Source: Gilliamella sp. Lep-s35 (lineage in GTDB: Bacteria; Pseudomonadota; Gammaproteobacteria; Enterobacterales; Orbaceae). Taken from it: a stretch of DNA of 64,000 nt. A model generated the notes under the pieces. That model had not been told where the DNA came from. It was given only the letters and a program-made list of their open reading frames with translations, and made no database searches. Below are positions 27,648-39,448 of this stretch, piece after piece. A program made the translations under genes and the position numbers. The stretch spans positions 33,629 through 97,628 of the forward strand of contig NZ_WTEX01000008.1 of assembly GCF_009795845.1 (NCBI RefSeq), given 5' to 3'. The stretch's first letter is position 1. The number at the start of each line of letters is the position of its first letter.

Positions 27648-28742
27648 ATGAAAAAAACTACTCTAGCTCTAGCGATTGCAGTTGCAAGTTTAACAGCTAC
27701 TGCAGCTAATGCGGCATATGAAAATAACTCTTTTTATGCAGGTGCTAAATTAGGTTGGTCAGAACTTTATCGTTTAGATGCAAATAGAGTTCGCGTATGG
27801 GATAACGTCGGAGTCAGCACTTCAGATCGCAGCAATGTTGCTGGTGGTGCTTTCCTTGGTTTCCAAGCAAACCCTTATTTAGCATTTGAATTAGGCTACG
27901 ATTGGTTAGGATCTGCTAAATATAAAAGATCTTTCCACTATGCAGGTAAAAACTATGATCTAGGTCATAGTAAAGTATCTGCTCAAGGCGTATCTTTAAC
28001 TGGTAAATTGAGCTACCCTATCATTGACGGTCTAGATATCTATGGTCGTGCAGGTGGTATGGTCACTATCGCTAAATGGAAAAATGGCGGTTTAGTAAAA
28101 AAATACGAAAAACTTGATCATGGTTCAAAAACAGACGTTTCTCCAGTTTATGCTTTAGGTGTTGACTATCGTTTAACTGACGATTTATCAACTCGTTTAG
28201 AATACCAATACGTGCAACATATTCACACTAAAACTGACGCATCTCCAGATGCGGGTACTGTAAGCTTAGGTGTTACTTACCGTTTAGCAACATTAGATAC
28301 ACCAGCTCCAGTTGAATTAAAAACTGAAGTAAAACGTTATGTATTAAATGAAGACGTGCTATTTGCTTATGCAAAAGCTGACTTAAAAGCTGAAGGTCGT
28401 CAAGCATTAGATAACTTATTAACAAATCTTGTTAAAATCAACCCAACTGAAAGCGCAGTAGTGGTAATTGGCCATACTGACCGTATTGGTTCAGAGAGCT
28501 ATAACCAAAAATTATCAGAACAACGAGCTCACTCAGTAATGAAATACTTAGTTGCTAAAGGTGTTCCTGCTGACTTAATCAGTGCTCGTGGTGTAGGTAA
28601 ATCTCAACCAGTTACTGGTACTAAATGTAATGCACTTCGTGGCGCTAACTTAAAAGCATGTTTAGCCCCAGATCGTCGTGTTGAAATTGAAGTTAAAGCA
28701 CGTAACATTCAAGAAGTTCAAGTAACTAATTCAACAAAATAA
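27648..28742 (+). CDS. ompA: Outer-membrane protein OmpA
   Basis: This 364-aa major porin-like protein has a signal peptide to ANA (about residue 22), an eight-strand N-terminal barrel (NSFYAGAKLGWSELY through VSLGVTYRL, about 26-212), a short APVELKTEVK hinge, and a periplasmic OmpA-like peptidoglycan-binding domain (VVIGHTDRIGSESYNQKLSEQRA; the conserved Asp and Arg are present in NxxLSxxRA form). The two cysteines in CNALRGANLKAC match E. coli. Codon use is biased towards highly expressed codons. A strong intrinsic terminator follows. The long AT-rich leader suggests post-transcriptional regulation. Confidence 0.96.
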   Translation: MKKTTLALAIAVASLTATAANAAYENNSFYAGAKLGWSELYRLDANRVRVWDNVGVSTSDRSNVAGGAFLGFQANPYLAFELGYDWLGSAKYKRSFHYAGKNYDLGHSKVSAQGVSLTGKLSYPIIDGLDIYGRAGGMVTIAKWKNGGLVKKYEKLDHGSKTDVSPVYALGVDYRLTDDLSTRLEYQYVQHIHTKTDASPDAGTVSLGVTYRLATLDTPAPVELKTEVKRYVLNEDVLFAYAKADLKAEGRQALDNLLTNLVKINPTESAVVVIGHTDRIGSESYNQKLSEQRAHSVMKYLVAKGVPADLISARGVGKSQPVTGTKCNALRGANLKACLAPDRRVEIEVKARNIQEVQVTNSTK

Positions 28743-28767
28743 TTTTTGTTTTTAGTTATTCATTAAG

Positions 28768-28792
28768 ACCCGGTTAAAAGCCGGGTTTTTTA
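28768..28792 (+). terminator. Intrinsic terminator of ompA
   Basis: ACCCGG / CCGGGT stem with a short loop, followed by a run of T. It begins 26 bases after the ompA stop. Confidence 0.9.
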
Positions 28793-28840
28793 TCTCTTTT
28801 TTGTTAACAACTAAATTATATATTGACTTAGATCTACAAA

Positions 28841-28849
28841 TTATCCACA
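28841..28849 (+). promoter_or_regulatory. Perfect DnaA box in the dnaA promoter
   Basis: TTATCCACA matches the high-affinity DnaA box exactly. It lies 55 bases before the dnaA start, next to a GATC Dam site (28831-28834). This fits autoregulation of dnaA by its product. I see no cluster of boxes that would make this the chromosomal origin. Confidence 0.8.
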
Positions 28850-28904
28850 AAAGATATTATACTGCTTCTCAGTATTGTTAGTAAGAAAAGTTGAAGGAGT
28901 TGCC

Positions 28905-30263
28905 GTGCCTACCGCAATTTGGCAAGATTGCCTTTCTCAGTTACAAGAAGAAATCCCTACGACAGAATTTAATTTATGGATTCGCCCGTTGCAAGCGGAA
29001 ATGGTCGATAATAAACTCTATATTTATGCACCTAATAGATTTGTGTTAGATTGGGTAAGAAATAAATATTTAACTACGATATCCCAATTGCTAAATAAGC
29101 TTTTCAATGACGATTCTTTAAAACTATTTCTTGAAGTTGGTTCAACCGTATCCAAAGATAAAAAAACGCAAAATAACCAACGTAAAGCAGAAGTTTTACC
29201 TGCTTGGCAAACAACAAAAGAGACAAATCACAATCATACTTATCGTTCGGGTATTAATCATAAGCACACTTTTAATAGTTTTGTTGAAGGTAAATCAAAT
29301 CAACTTGCTGCTGCTGCAGCCAAACAAGTAGCTGAAAACCCAGGCAAAGCTTATAACCCTTTATTTTTATACGGTTCGACGGGTTTAGGTAAAACGCATT
29401 TATTACATGCCGTGGGTAATCAAATAATGGCAGCAAAAAACAATGCTAAAGTTGTTTATATGCACTCAGAGCGTTTTGTCCAAGATATGGTAAAAGCCTT
29501 ACAAAACAATGCGATAGAAGAGTTTAAAAATTACTATCGTTCAGTTGATGCCTTACTGATTGATGATATTCAATTTTTTGCCAATAAAGAGCGATCTCAA
29601 GAAGAGTTCTTTCACACCTTTAACTCGTTATTAGAAGGCAATCAGCAAATTATTTTAACATCAGATCGTTATCCTAAAGAGATTGATGGCGTTGAAGATC
29701 GCCTAAAATCACGTTTTGGTTGGGGACTAACCATTGCAATCGAACCGCCCGAACTTGAAACACGGGTTGCGATTTTAATGAAAAAAGCCGAAGAAAATCA
29801 TATCAGATTACCTGAAGAGGTCGCTTTTTTTATTGCTAAACGACTACGTTCGAATGTTCGTGAGTTGGAAGGCGCGCTTAATCGAGTTATTGCCAACGCT
29901 AATTTTACTGGTAAAGCTATTACCATAGATTTTGTTAAAGATGCTTTAAAAGATTTACTCGCTTTACAAGAAAAACTTGTCACTATTGAAAATATACAAA
30001 AGACAGTTGCGGAATATTATAAAATTAAAGTATCTGATTTACTTTCTAAACGCCGTTCTCGTTCAGTTGCAAGACCACGACAAGTCGCAATGGCGCTTGC
30101 CAAAGAACTTACTAATAAAAGTCTGCCTGAAATCGGTGACGGCTTTGGTGGGCGAGACCACACCACCGTATTACATGCATGCAGAAAGATTGCCGAATTA
30201 AAAGAAGAAAGCAATGCAATTAAAGAAGATTACTCCAATTTAATTAGAACATTATCAACTTAA
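28905..30263 (+). CDS. dnaA: Chromosomal replication initiator protein DnaA
   Basis: This AAA+ initiator binds DnaA boxes and melts the origin. The start is a GTG at 28905 giving [16 protein letters not shown], five bases after AAGGAG. The earlier in-frame TTG at 28875 would add an atypical tail. Domain I covers about 1-85, followed by a short linker. The ATPase carries Walker [10 protein letters not shown] and Walker [10 protein letters not shown], and domain IV carries the signature [19 protein letters not shown]. The 452-aa length is normal. It begins the cluster dnaA-dnaN-recF-gyrB, with dnaN only 15 bases downstream. Confidence 0.98.
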   Translation: MPTAIWQDCLSQLQEEIPTTEFNLWIRPLQAEMVDNKLYIYAPNRFVLDWVRNKYLTTISQLLNKLFNDDSLKLFLEVGSTVSKDKKTQNNQRKAEVLPAWQTTKETNHNHTYRSGINHKHTFNSFVEGKSNQLAAAAAKQVAENPGKAYNPLFLYGSTGLGKTHLLHAVGNQIMAAKNNAKVVYMHSERFVQDMVKALQNNAIEEFKNYYRSVDALLIDDIQFFANKERSQEEFFHTFNSLLEGNQQIILTSDRYPKEIDGVEDRLKSRFGWGLTIAIEPPELETRVAILMKKAEENHIRLPEEVAFFIAKRLRSNVRELEGALNRVIANANFTGKAITIDFVKDALKDLLALQEKLVTIENIQKTVAEYYKIKVSDLLSKRRSRSVARPRQVAMALAKELTNKSLPEIGDGFGGRDHTTVLHACRKIAELKEESNAIKEDYSNLIRTLST

Positions 30264-30278
30264 AAAAGAATCAATACT

Positions 30279-31382
30279 ATGAAATTTATTATAGATCGTG
30301 AAAAACTGATAAAACCATTGCAACTTGTCAGCGCCCCATTGAGTAATCGCCCGACGTTACCTATTTTGGGAAATTTATTATTACAAGTTAATGACAACAC
30401 ACTATCAATGACAGGAACGGATCTTGAAATAGAGATGATATCTCATTTACCATTAATTGAGCCAAGTGAACCTGGCGCAACTACAGTACCGGCAAGAAAA
30501 TTTCTTGATATCTGTCGAAACCTACCTAATGATGCAAAGATATCGATAAGTGTTGACGATAATCGATTAATGATTCAATCGGGTCGTAGTAAATTTTCTT
30601 TAGCAACGCTACCTGCTAACGATTTTCCTAATTTAGAAAATTGGCAAAGTGATGTTGATCTTTCAGTACCACAAAGAACAATAAAACGACTTATTGATGC
30701 GGTACAATTTTCAATGGCAAATCAAGATGTCAGATATTACTTAAATGGCATGTTATTTGAAATTGAAGATAGCCTATTAAAAACTGTCGCAACCGATGGA
30801 CACCGACTAGCGTTATGCGCACAGCCCATTGAGCAAAATATAAAAAATCACCACGCGGTCATTTTACCAAGAAAAGGGGTGCTTGAACTGGCAAAATTAG
30901 TTAGTGATAACGACGAACTTATCACAATGCAAATTGGTCATAATAACTTACGCGTTAATCTTGGTGATTTCACATTTACATCAAAACTTATTGATGGCAG
31001 ATTTCCTGACTATAAACGGGTATTACCTCGTAATCCAGATAAACCACTTGAAGTCGCCTGCGAAGAGCTAAGAAATGCCCTGTCACGGGTTGCTATCTTA
31101 TCTAATGAAAAATTCCGTGGAATTCGACTTCATGCCCATAACAATCAACTAAAAATCACAGCCAATAATCCGGAACAAGAAGAAGCAGAAGAAGTTGTTG
31201 ATGTAAAATATGAGTCATCAGAGCTTGAAATTGGCTTTAATGTTACTTATTTACTCGACATATTAAACACATTAAGATGTGATAGCGTACAACTATTACT
31301 TACTGATTCAGTATCAAGTGTACAAATTGAAGATCTCAACAATCAATCTGCCACTTATGTTGTTATGCCGATGCGCTTATAA
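30279..31382 (+). CDS. dnaN: DNA polymerase III beta subunit (sliding clamp)
   Basis: This 367-aa protein (E. coli 366) forms a ring-shaped dimer that tethers Pol III to DNA. MKFIIDREKLIKPLQLV, RPTLPILGNLLL, TDLEIEM, DGRFPDYKRVLP and the C-terminal YVVMPMRL are all hallmark clamp sequences. It lies 15 bases downstream of dnaA, so it is co-transcribed. A UUCG hairpin separates it from recF. Confidence 0.98.
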   Translation: MKFIIDREKLIKPLQLVSAPLSNRPTLPILGNLLLQVNDNTLSMTGTDLEIEMISHLPLIEPSEPGATTVPARKFLDICRNLPNDAKISISVDDNRLMIQSGRSKFSLATLPANDFPNLENWQSDVDLSVPQRTIKRLIDAVQFSMANQDVRYYLNGMLFEIEDSLLKTVATDGHRLALCAQPIEQNIKNHHAVILPRKGVLELAKLVSDNDELITMQIGHNNLRVNLGDFTFTSKLIDGRFPDYKRVLPRNPDKPLEVACEELRNALSRVAILSNEKFRGIRLHAHNNQLKITANNPEQEEAEEVVDVKYESSELEIGFNVTYLLDILNTLRCDSVQLLLTDSVSSVQIEDLNNQSATYVVMPMRL

Positions 31383-31400
31383 TCAAATCTTATTTAATTG

Positions 31401-31416
31401 TCCGGCTTCGGCCGGA
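31401..31416 (+). promoter_or_regulatory. UUCG-tetraloop hairpin between dnaN and recF
   Basis: TCCGGC-TTCG-GCCGGA forms an exceptionally stable 6-bp stem closed by a UUCG tetraloop. It lies 14 bases before the recF ATG and 18 bases after dnaN. The following ATAATTGACAG is not T-rich enough for a terminator. It may stabilise the dnaN end or hinder ribosome loading on recF, which lacks a strong ribosome site. Confidence 0.65.
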
Positions 31417-31430
31417 ATAATTGACAGTAT

Positions 31431-32504
31431 ATGACTCTTTCAACCATCAACGTTCATCATTTTCGTAATATTGATTATGCACAGCTTGTTTTATCACCAT
31501 ACTTCAACTTCATTGTTGGTGATAATGGCAGTGGCAAAACTAGTCTGCTTGAAGCTATCTATATGCTTGGTCATGGACGAGCATTTAGGCATGCCCAATC
31601 AAATCGAATTATTCAACATGAACAACCTGAGCTTATATTATTTAGTGAGATAAAAAGTACCAATCAGCAAGTTCATTCAATAGGTCTTGCAAAATCACGC
31701 AATAACGAAAATAAAATAAAAATAAATGGAGACGGAGGCTTTCGATTGGCCGATTTAGCCAAATTATTACCAATACAATTAGTGACGCCTGAAGGGTTTG
31801 ATTTATTGAGTGGTGGTCCAAAATATCGCCGTGCATTTATCGATTGGGGATGTTTTCATCATTACCCTGAATTTGTTCATTTATGGAACAATTTAAAACG
31901 CCTATTTAAGCAACGTAATGCACTGTTAAAACAAGCCAACAGTTATAAACAATTATTACCGTGGGACAAAGAGATCGCCCCAATTGCCGAAAAAATTAGC
32001 CAAATTCGAGCCGATTATTTACACCATATTTTTCCTGAAATTACTAAGACTTGCCGTGATTTTTTACCTGAATATCAACTTAATTGTCAATATTATCAAG
32101 GTTGGGATCATGGAATTAATTACTCCAAACAGCTACAAAAGCAGTACGATCGCGATAAGCTCCTTAATTACACCACCCTTGGACCACATAAAGCGGATAT
32201 AAAATTACGTATCGATAATATTCCTGTCGAAGATCTTTTATCCCGAGGTCAACTAAAGCTAATGATGTGTGCTTTACGGTTATCTCAAGGTGAATATTAC
32301 TCAAAACAAAATGCACAATCTTGTATTTACTTGATTGATGATTTTGCTTCAGAACTAGACCAAAATAAACGTGACTTGCTAGCAAAACGATTAAAATTAG
32401 CTAATTCACAAGTGTTTATTACTGCAGTTAGCCAAGATCAAATTAGCCATATGATCGATGAAAATGATAAGATTTTTCACATAAAATCTGGTATAATTTT
32501 GTAA
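31431..32504 (+). CDS. recF: DNA replication and repair protein RecF
   Basis: This SMC-like ATPase helps RecO/RecR load RecA at single-strand gaps. Walker A is GDNGSGKTSLLEA (about 30-42), the signature region is LLSRGQLKLMMCAL, and Walker B is IYLIDDFASELD. The 357 residues match the family. The start MTLSTINVHHFRN is canonical. It sits between dnaN and gyrB as in many bacteria. Confidence 0.97.
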   Translation: MTLSTINVHHFRNIDYAQLVLSPYFNFIVGDNGSGKTSLLEAIYMLGHGRAFRHAQSNRIIQHEQPELILFSEIKSTNQQVHSIGLAKSRNNENKIKINGDGGFRLADLAKLLPIQLVTPEGFDLLSGGPKYRRAFIDWGCFHHYPEFVHLWNNLKRLFKQRNALLKQANSYKQLLPWDKEIAPIAEKISQIRADYLHHIFPEITKTCRDFLPEYQLNCQYYQGWDHGINYSKQLQKQYDRDKLLNYTTLGPHKADIKLRIDNIPVEDLLSRGQLKLMMCALRLSQGEYYSKQNAQSCIYLIDDFASELDQNKRDLLAKRLKLANSQVFITAVSQDQISHMIDENDKIFHIKSGIIL

Positions 32505-32534
32505 GTATACAGAATGATATAAACAATCAATTAA

Positions 32535-34958
<2,424 letters not shown>

Positions 34959-34986
34959 ATGTTACCGTAATAAAAAACGGAAAAAG

Positions 34987-35011
34987 ACCAGACGTCATGT
35001 CTGGTTTTTTA
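34987..35011 (+). terminator. Intrinsic terminator of gyrB
   Basis: ACCAGAC / GTCTGGT stem with a GTCAT loop and a T-run. It begins 29 bases after the gyrB stop. Confidence 0.9.
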
Positions 35012-35047
35012 TTGGGAATAAGGATTGTGAGAAAGCTGTTTTTGGCG

Positions 35048-35100
35048 AAAAATAAAAAACCTAAATAAAATCAATATCTTTCCTGACCAATTTTTTATAA
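35048..35100. repeat. Dispersed intergenic repeat, copy B
   Basis: AAAAATAAAAAACCTAAATA, then AAATCAATATC, then TTTCCTGACCAATTTTTT. It matches copies A (17401) and C (56015) in order and spacing. It lies between the convergent ends of gyrB and the srf operon. Confidence 0.7.
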
Positions 35101-35193
35101 AAGATAATGTCTTTTTTATTTTAAGTCTATAAAATGTGCTTATATTTTTTAAATTTCAAAGCGTTCAAATGTGCCAACCACAAACTAACTTAG

Positions 35194-35218
35194 TGTGCCA
35201 AACGAATAATTTGGCACA
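35194..35218. terminator. Hairpin at the end of the srf-type operon
   Basis: TGTGCCAAA / TTTGGCACA pairs perfectly over 9 bp with a 7-base loop. It lies 9 bases past the stop of the last minus-strand gene. A second TGTGCCAA occurs at 35170 as a direct repeat. T-rich sequence follows only on the plus strand. Confidence 0.55.
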
Positions 35219-35227
35219 GTTTGTTTT

Positions 35228-36673
35228 TTACTGGCAAGTTGGTCTGTTGATTTTTAAGCTTGATACCGCTTTATTCATCTGCTTTATCATATCTTTAGGG
35301 CTTTGGGCTATGTAAACCTTGCCACCTGTGGCATTAGCAATGCAATCAATTTTGTGTTCGCCAGCAATATCGACAATATTAATTTTTAACCGTGGCTTTT
35401 GTGATGCAATATAATTAGCTAGTGTACAGATGTTATTTCTTGAACAGTTGTCTTCGCCATCACTGATTATCAGAATATAATCATCACGTTTTATACCATC
35501 AAGCATTTGGCTAGCTTTTTGTAGCCCACTGTATAAAGGCGTTCCACCACCACCTGCCGCTGTTGGTGTTAGTCGTTTTATTTTTCGTTTTAGCGTTCCT
35601 CGATTTGTGTAATTATAAAATGGCGAAACATCGGCCGTTGGGCAACTTGTTAAGGTGACAAGCGAAATATCGATATTTTGTTGTATTTTATCAATACTTG
35701 AGGTTGCTACATTCTTACTACTTGATAAACGAGTTGGTAAGCGTGTCATGCGTTTTTCATAATTGATTCTGTCTTGTTCTGACATGTTACGACCATAACC
35801 ATAGGACATATATTGGAAGTATTTTTCAACCTCATGGGGTGGTTCATTTAAGGTGACGGTCATTGATAATGAGTTGTCAAAAATCATAACCATTTTTGAA
35901 GGATTAGAATTTTTTTTAATCTCTTCTTTGGTTATGCAGTTAGGCGGATTTTTTACCTTAGGCACTGGCGCTGGTGTTAACGCTGGTTCAGATTTTACAA
36001 TAGGCTCAGACACCACCGGTGGCTCGGGCTGTTGTGGTTTTGTTGCTGGCTCTGGCACAGGGTCTGGCTGTTTTTCTTCAACCGGTGCCGAAATAACTGG
36101 CTTCGATACTGGCTCAGCAGGCACAATTTTAGGTTTTGCAAGCGGACAAAATAAGTACCAAAGTAAGCCAAGTAGTCCAACTAAAAATAAGGCTAAAAGT
36201 AAAAAATGCCACCAATGCCAAAATGGTATTGGCGCAACAATTGGCGCAGGTGCAGGTTGTACACCTTCTTGAAAAGTATTAACAATGACAGGTTCATCAT
36301 TGATGACATAAATTAAGTTGCTTGAGCTTTTAATTTTAGGAAGCCACATCGAAACTAAATTTTGCTCTTCGTTACTTAATGGCATAAGGTTTATTGCAGT
36401 TTCAATGTCATTAAGGCGTGTTTGTAATGTTTGGGTAATCTCGTCTTTTTGCAATTGGTTGATAATGTTATCAAGTAAAAGCGGTTGCCCTTCAAGATCA
36501 GTATACCAACCTACATATTGCTGATTATCAATTAGCTTTGGTGTGGCTAAAATTGAAAAAGTACGTTCAGTTAAATGTGGTTTTAATAATAAAAGTAAGG
36601 AATGATATTGTTCTAACTGAGGAATTGTATCAGGGTCATTAGAATCAAAAGCTATCCGTGTTATTCGTTGCAT
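35228..36673 (-). CDS. Membrane-anchored VWA protein with SrfA-like N-terminal domain (copy 1)
   Basis: The 481-aa protein has a cytoplasmic N-terminal domain (1-150) containing YHSLLLLLKPHLTERTFSIL and INDEPVIVNTF, a single membrane helix (155-175), a Pro/Glu/Val-rich stalk (about 180-245) and a periplasmic von Willebrand A domain from about 260. The MIDAS motif is complete: DNSLS with Asp266, the Thr in GGGGTPLYSG, and the Asp in IISDGEDNC. Such domains bind protein partners through a metal ion. The N-terminal pattern recurs in the adjacent paralogue and, more weakly, in SrfA at the operon head. It is the last gene of the minus-strand run. Function is unknown. Confidence 0.8.
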   Translation of the reverse strand: MQRITRIAFDSNDPDTIPQLEQYHSLLLLLKPHLTERTFSILATPKLIDNQQYVGWYTDLEGQPLLLDNIINQLQKDEITQTLQTRLNDIETAINLMPLSNEEQNLVSMWLPKIKSSSNLIYVINDEPVIVNTFQEGVQPAPAPIVAPIPFWHWWHFLLLALFLVGLLGLLWYLFCPLAKPKIVPAEPVSKPVISAPVEEKQPDPVPEPATKPQQPEPPVVSEPIVKSEPALTPAPVPKVKNPPNCITKEEIKKNSNPSKMVMIFDNSLSMTVTLNEPPHEVEKYFQYMSYGYGRNMSEQDRINYEKRMTRLPTRLSSSKNVATSSIDKIQQNIDISLVTLTSCPTADVSPFYNYTNRGTLKRKIKRLTPTAAGGGGTPLYSGLQKASQMLDGIKRDDYILIISDGEDNCSRNNICTLANYIASQKPRLKINIVDIAGEHKIDCIANATGGKVYIAQSPKDMIKQMNKAVSSLKINRPTCQ

Positions 36674-36776
36674 TGTGAGTTTAAGTCCTTACATTTCATT
36701 ATTATTTTTATAGTCATTACAAATAAATTTATAATAAATTCGATAGTTAATTATAGCCTATTGTTTAAAAAAATAG

Positions 36777-38192
36777 TTATTCGCATATCGGTTTACTAAT
36801 ATTCATATTCGAAACAGCATTATTCATTTGTTTGACTATCTGTGTTGGGTTTTGAGCTATATAAACTTTACCACCCGTTTTATTAGCTACACAGTCAATT
36901 TTATGTTCGCCTGCAATATCAACAATGTTGATTTTTAGGCGAGGTTTTTTAGCGGCAATTTCGCTCGCTAAAGTACAAATATTTGCTTTGGTGCAATTAT
37001 CTGCACCATCACTAATTACTAATATGTAATCATCATGCTTTACACCATTAAGCATTTTACTAGCTTGCTGTATACCGCTATATAAAGGCGTTGAGCTGTG
37101 GCTTTCTAATGGATTTAATCGATTAATTTTATTTTTTAGCTTACCTCTATTATTATAGCTGTAAAACGAAGTCGTTTCTGCCACAGGGCAAGAAGAAAGC
37201 GTAACTAACGCAATATTAATATTTGGTTGTATTTTATCAATGGCTGACAATGCAACCTTTTTACTACTTGATAAACGATTAGGTAAACGTGTCATGCGTT
37301 TTTGATATGCGTCGGCCTCATCTTCGCTCATTGAATACCAATCAGCATGCAAGTATTTATCAATAGATTCTGGCGTTTCCATCAATGTCAATTTCATTGA
37401 TGCTGAATTGTCAAATATCATAACCATTTTAGGTGTGTCAGCATTATTCGCAATTTGTTGACGAGTAATACAATTTTTAGGTACTGGTGCTGGTATTGGC
37501 GCAGGTATGGGGGCTGGTACTATCGGTTCAGGCTCAGATTTTGCAACAGGTGGTTGCTCTTTCTTAGGTGTTTCAATAATAGTAGGTTCTGGTTTCTTTT
37601 CTTCAACTGGTTGAGTTAGTACTGGTTCAGCAATTACGGGCTTTTCTTTTCCATATGGGCAAAATAAATACCAAAGCAGACCAAGTAGTCCAAGGAGTAA
37701 TAAGCCTAAAAGTAAAAAATCCCACCAACGCCAAAATGATGTTTTTGCAATAATGGGAACAGGAGCTAAAGCAGGTAAAATAGGATCTTCAAAGGTGTTA
37801 ACAATAACAGGATCATCATTAATGACATAAATAGAGTTACGTAAGCTTTTTAGCCTAGGTAACCATGATGAAAGAAATACTCGTTGTTGGTCAGTAACAG
37901 CAATTAATTTAACTGTTTCTTCAATATCGTTGAGGCGATTTTGTAGAGTTTTTTCTATCTTATTTTTTTGTGATTCATTACTGATATTGCTCAATAAGAT
38001 TGGTTGCCCCTCTAACGGAGTATGCCAAGCAATATATTGATTATCATCAATTAATTTTGGTATAGCTAAAATTGAAAATGTCCGTTCAGTTAAATGAGGT
38101 TTTAGCAATGCTAATAAAGAATGATATTGTTCTAATAAAGACTTCTTTTCAATATTATTATGATCAAACACAATTCTTGTTATTCGTTGCAT
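36777..38192 (-). CDS. Membrane-anchored VWA protein with SrfA-like N-terminal domain (copy 2)
   Basis: This 471-aa tandem paralogue of the following gene has the same layout. It has an N-terminal domain with LLEQYHSLLALLKPHLTERT and INDDPVIVNTFE, a membrane helix at about 157-177 (LGLLLLGLLGLLWYLFCPYG), a stalk with PAPIP repeats (about 225-238) and a VWA domain with MIDAS DNSAS (Asp261), TPLYSG and ISDGADNC. The two copies are near-identical in the N-terminal 60 residues and the last 60, and differ most in the stalk and mid-VWA loops. This suggests an old duplication with divergence at partner-binding surfaces. Both keep paired cysteines such as DNCTKANIC. Confidence 0.8.
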   Translation of the reverse strand: MQRITRIVFDHNNIEKKSLLEQYHSLLALLKPHLTERTFSILAIPKLIDDNQYIAWHTPLEGQPILLSNISNESQKNKIEKTLQNRLNDIEETVKLIAVTDQQRVFLSSWLPRLKSLRNSIYVINDDPVIVNTFEDPILPALAPVPIIAKTSFWRWWDFLLLGLLLLGLLGLLWYLFCPYGKEKPVIAEPVLTQPVEEKKPEPTIIETPKKEQPPVAKSEPEPIVPAPIPAPIPAPVPKNCITRQQIANNADTPKMVMIFDNSASMKLTLMETPESIDKYLHADWYSMSEDEADAYQKRMTRLPNRLSSSKKVALSAIDKIQPNINIALVTLSSCPVAETTSFYSYNNRGKLKNKINRLNPLESHSSTPLYSGIQQASKMLNGVKHDDYILVISDGADNCTKANICTLASEIAAKKPRLKINIVDIAGEHKIDCVANKTGGKVYIAQNPTQIVKQMNNAVSNMNISKPICE

Positions 38193-38273
38193 TGCTAATG
38201 CTCTTCTCTTTACTTAGGTGTTCATTTAACTTTTTCTGTTTTTATTTCAGCTTTTATTGAACAAGCAATATAG

Positions 38274-38756
38274 TTATATATTGAGTGCTTTTTGTAATTG
38301 TTGTAGTTTTTTGTTTAGCTTGTCTAACTCAACTTGTTTTTCAAGCTCTGAACTACTTGAACTGTTCACTTTTTTAAGTTGTTGCTCAATATCAGATACT
38401 TGGGCTTGTAAGTCATTACGACCTTTAGCTTTTTGTTTAATTTCGTTAGTGAGTTTAGTTAAATCAGTTTTCAGTTTTTGTTGTTGTGCCTGTTTTTGTT
38501 TAATACTTAATGCACTATCATTTTTTTGTTTTTCAATAGTGGCATAAATTTCTTTAAACTGCTGATTGGCTCTTTTTTCATTTTCAAGAATTTGTTGTTT
38601 ATGATCAACCCGAGCTTGGTAATTTCCTGAATAATTACAGCTAATTTTATCGATAATACCAATATCTGTATTTTTGGGATCGCACTGTTCAAGTGTTGTT
38701 GAACAACCCGCTAAAAAAACAAGTGGGCTGAGTAATAAAAGATATCTTTTTTTCAT
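38274..38756 (-). CDS. Small coiled-coil lipoprotein
   Basis: This 160-aa protein has a lipoprotein signal ending LAGC (Cys18). A short Cys-containing segment follows (EQCDPKNTDIGIIDKISC), then an almost uninterrupted Gln/Lys-rich coiled coil from about residue 50 to the end. Position +2 after the lipid Cys is Ser, so outer-membrane sorting by Lol is expected. Two bases separate it from the upstream lipoprotein gene. I do not recognise a family. The coiled coil could span part of the periplasm or pair with the neighbouring lipoprotein. Confidence 0.75.
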   Translation of the reverse strand: MKKRYLLLLSPLVFLAGCSTTLEQCDPKNTDIGIIDKISCNYSGNYQARVDHKQQILENEKRANQQFKEIYATIEKQKNDSALSIKQKQAQQQKLKTDLTKLTNEIKQKAKGRNDLQAQVSDIEQQLKKVNSSSSSELEKQVELDKLNKKLQQLQKALNI

Positions 38757-38758
38757 AA

Positions 38759-39448
38759 TTAGCTAACCTTAACTGCTGAACGTTGTTTTGTAACAAGAGT
38801 AATTTGATTTTCAAGTACTGAAATTTGTTTATGTAATTGGTTTATTTGTTTATCAAGTTTTGATACTTTTACACCAGATTGTTGTTCTTGGGATGATATT
38901 AAAATCCAATCATTTTCAACTTTCTTCATACTCTGTAACTTATCTGTCAAATAGGCAATATTGGCATCAATTTGTGCTAAATCGGTTTGAGCTTGTTTTT
39001 TATTCAATGTGTCTTTTTTGATTTGATTATTTAATATCTTAAGTGTTGCTAAATTCTTATCTAATACAGCTTTAGCTGTTTCGGTCACAGCTTGCACTTC
39101 GTAGGTATTTTTTTGAATGTCTTGGATATAAACATCAAGACGTGTTTCGGCATCAGCGTACTGAGCACGTTTAGAATCAAGATAATAGTTTGCGCCCATC
39201 ATCACACCACAACCAACCGCCGCAGATGCAAGGCATACCTTAGTTTTTCCACCTGCTAATACACAGCCAATACCACCTAAACCCGCACCAATAGCACAAG
39301 ATTGCCATGCTGATTTGCTAAAAAATTTGGCTGTATTGCTTTTAGTTAATGCAGGATCGACGTTTCTAGAGCTTACTCCACCAGCCCCTTGACAACCTGT
39401 TAAAATCAGCGATAAACATAAAGTAATGGCTACTATAATTTTATTCAT
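38759..39448 (-). CDS. Coiled-coil lipoprotein with glycine-rich segment
   Basis: This 229-aa lipoprotein has lipobox LTGC (Cys19) and then QGAGG. Residues about 50-90 are Gly/Ala/Cys-rich (AIGAGLGGIGCVLAGG, then VGCGVMMGANYY), like glycine-zipper membrane hairpins. From about 95 to the end it is coiled coil. Gln at +2 predicts outer-membrane retention. Its start overlaps the end of the SUMF1 gene by 8 bases. It is probably a structural partner of the following lipoprotein. No named family is recognised. Confidence 0.75.
   Translation of the reverse strand: MNKIIVAITLCLSLILTGCQGAGGVSSRNVDPALTKSNTAKFFSKSAWQSCAIGAGLGGIGCVLAGGKTKVCLASAAVGCGVMMGANYYLDSKRAQYADAETRLDVYIQDIQKNTYEVQAVTETAKAVLDKNLATLKILNNQIKKDTLNKKQAQTDLAQIDANIAYLTDKLQSMKKVENDWILISSQEQQSGVKVSKLDKQINQLHKQISVLENQITLVTKQRSAVKVS

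Noticed and set aside
28743..28904. Chromosomal origin next to dnaA
   Set aside because: Only one DnaA box is seen, with no cluster of boxes or AT-rich 13-mers. It fits promoter autoregulation better.
35853..36272. 139-codon plus-strand open frame with Gly/Ser-rich translation
   Set aside because: It is antisense to the Pro-rich stalk of the VWA gene. Low-complexity codons create the long frame, and no ribosome site is seen.
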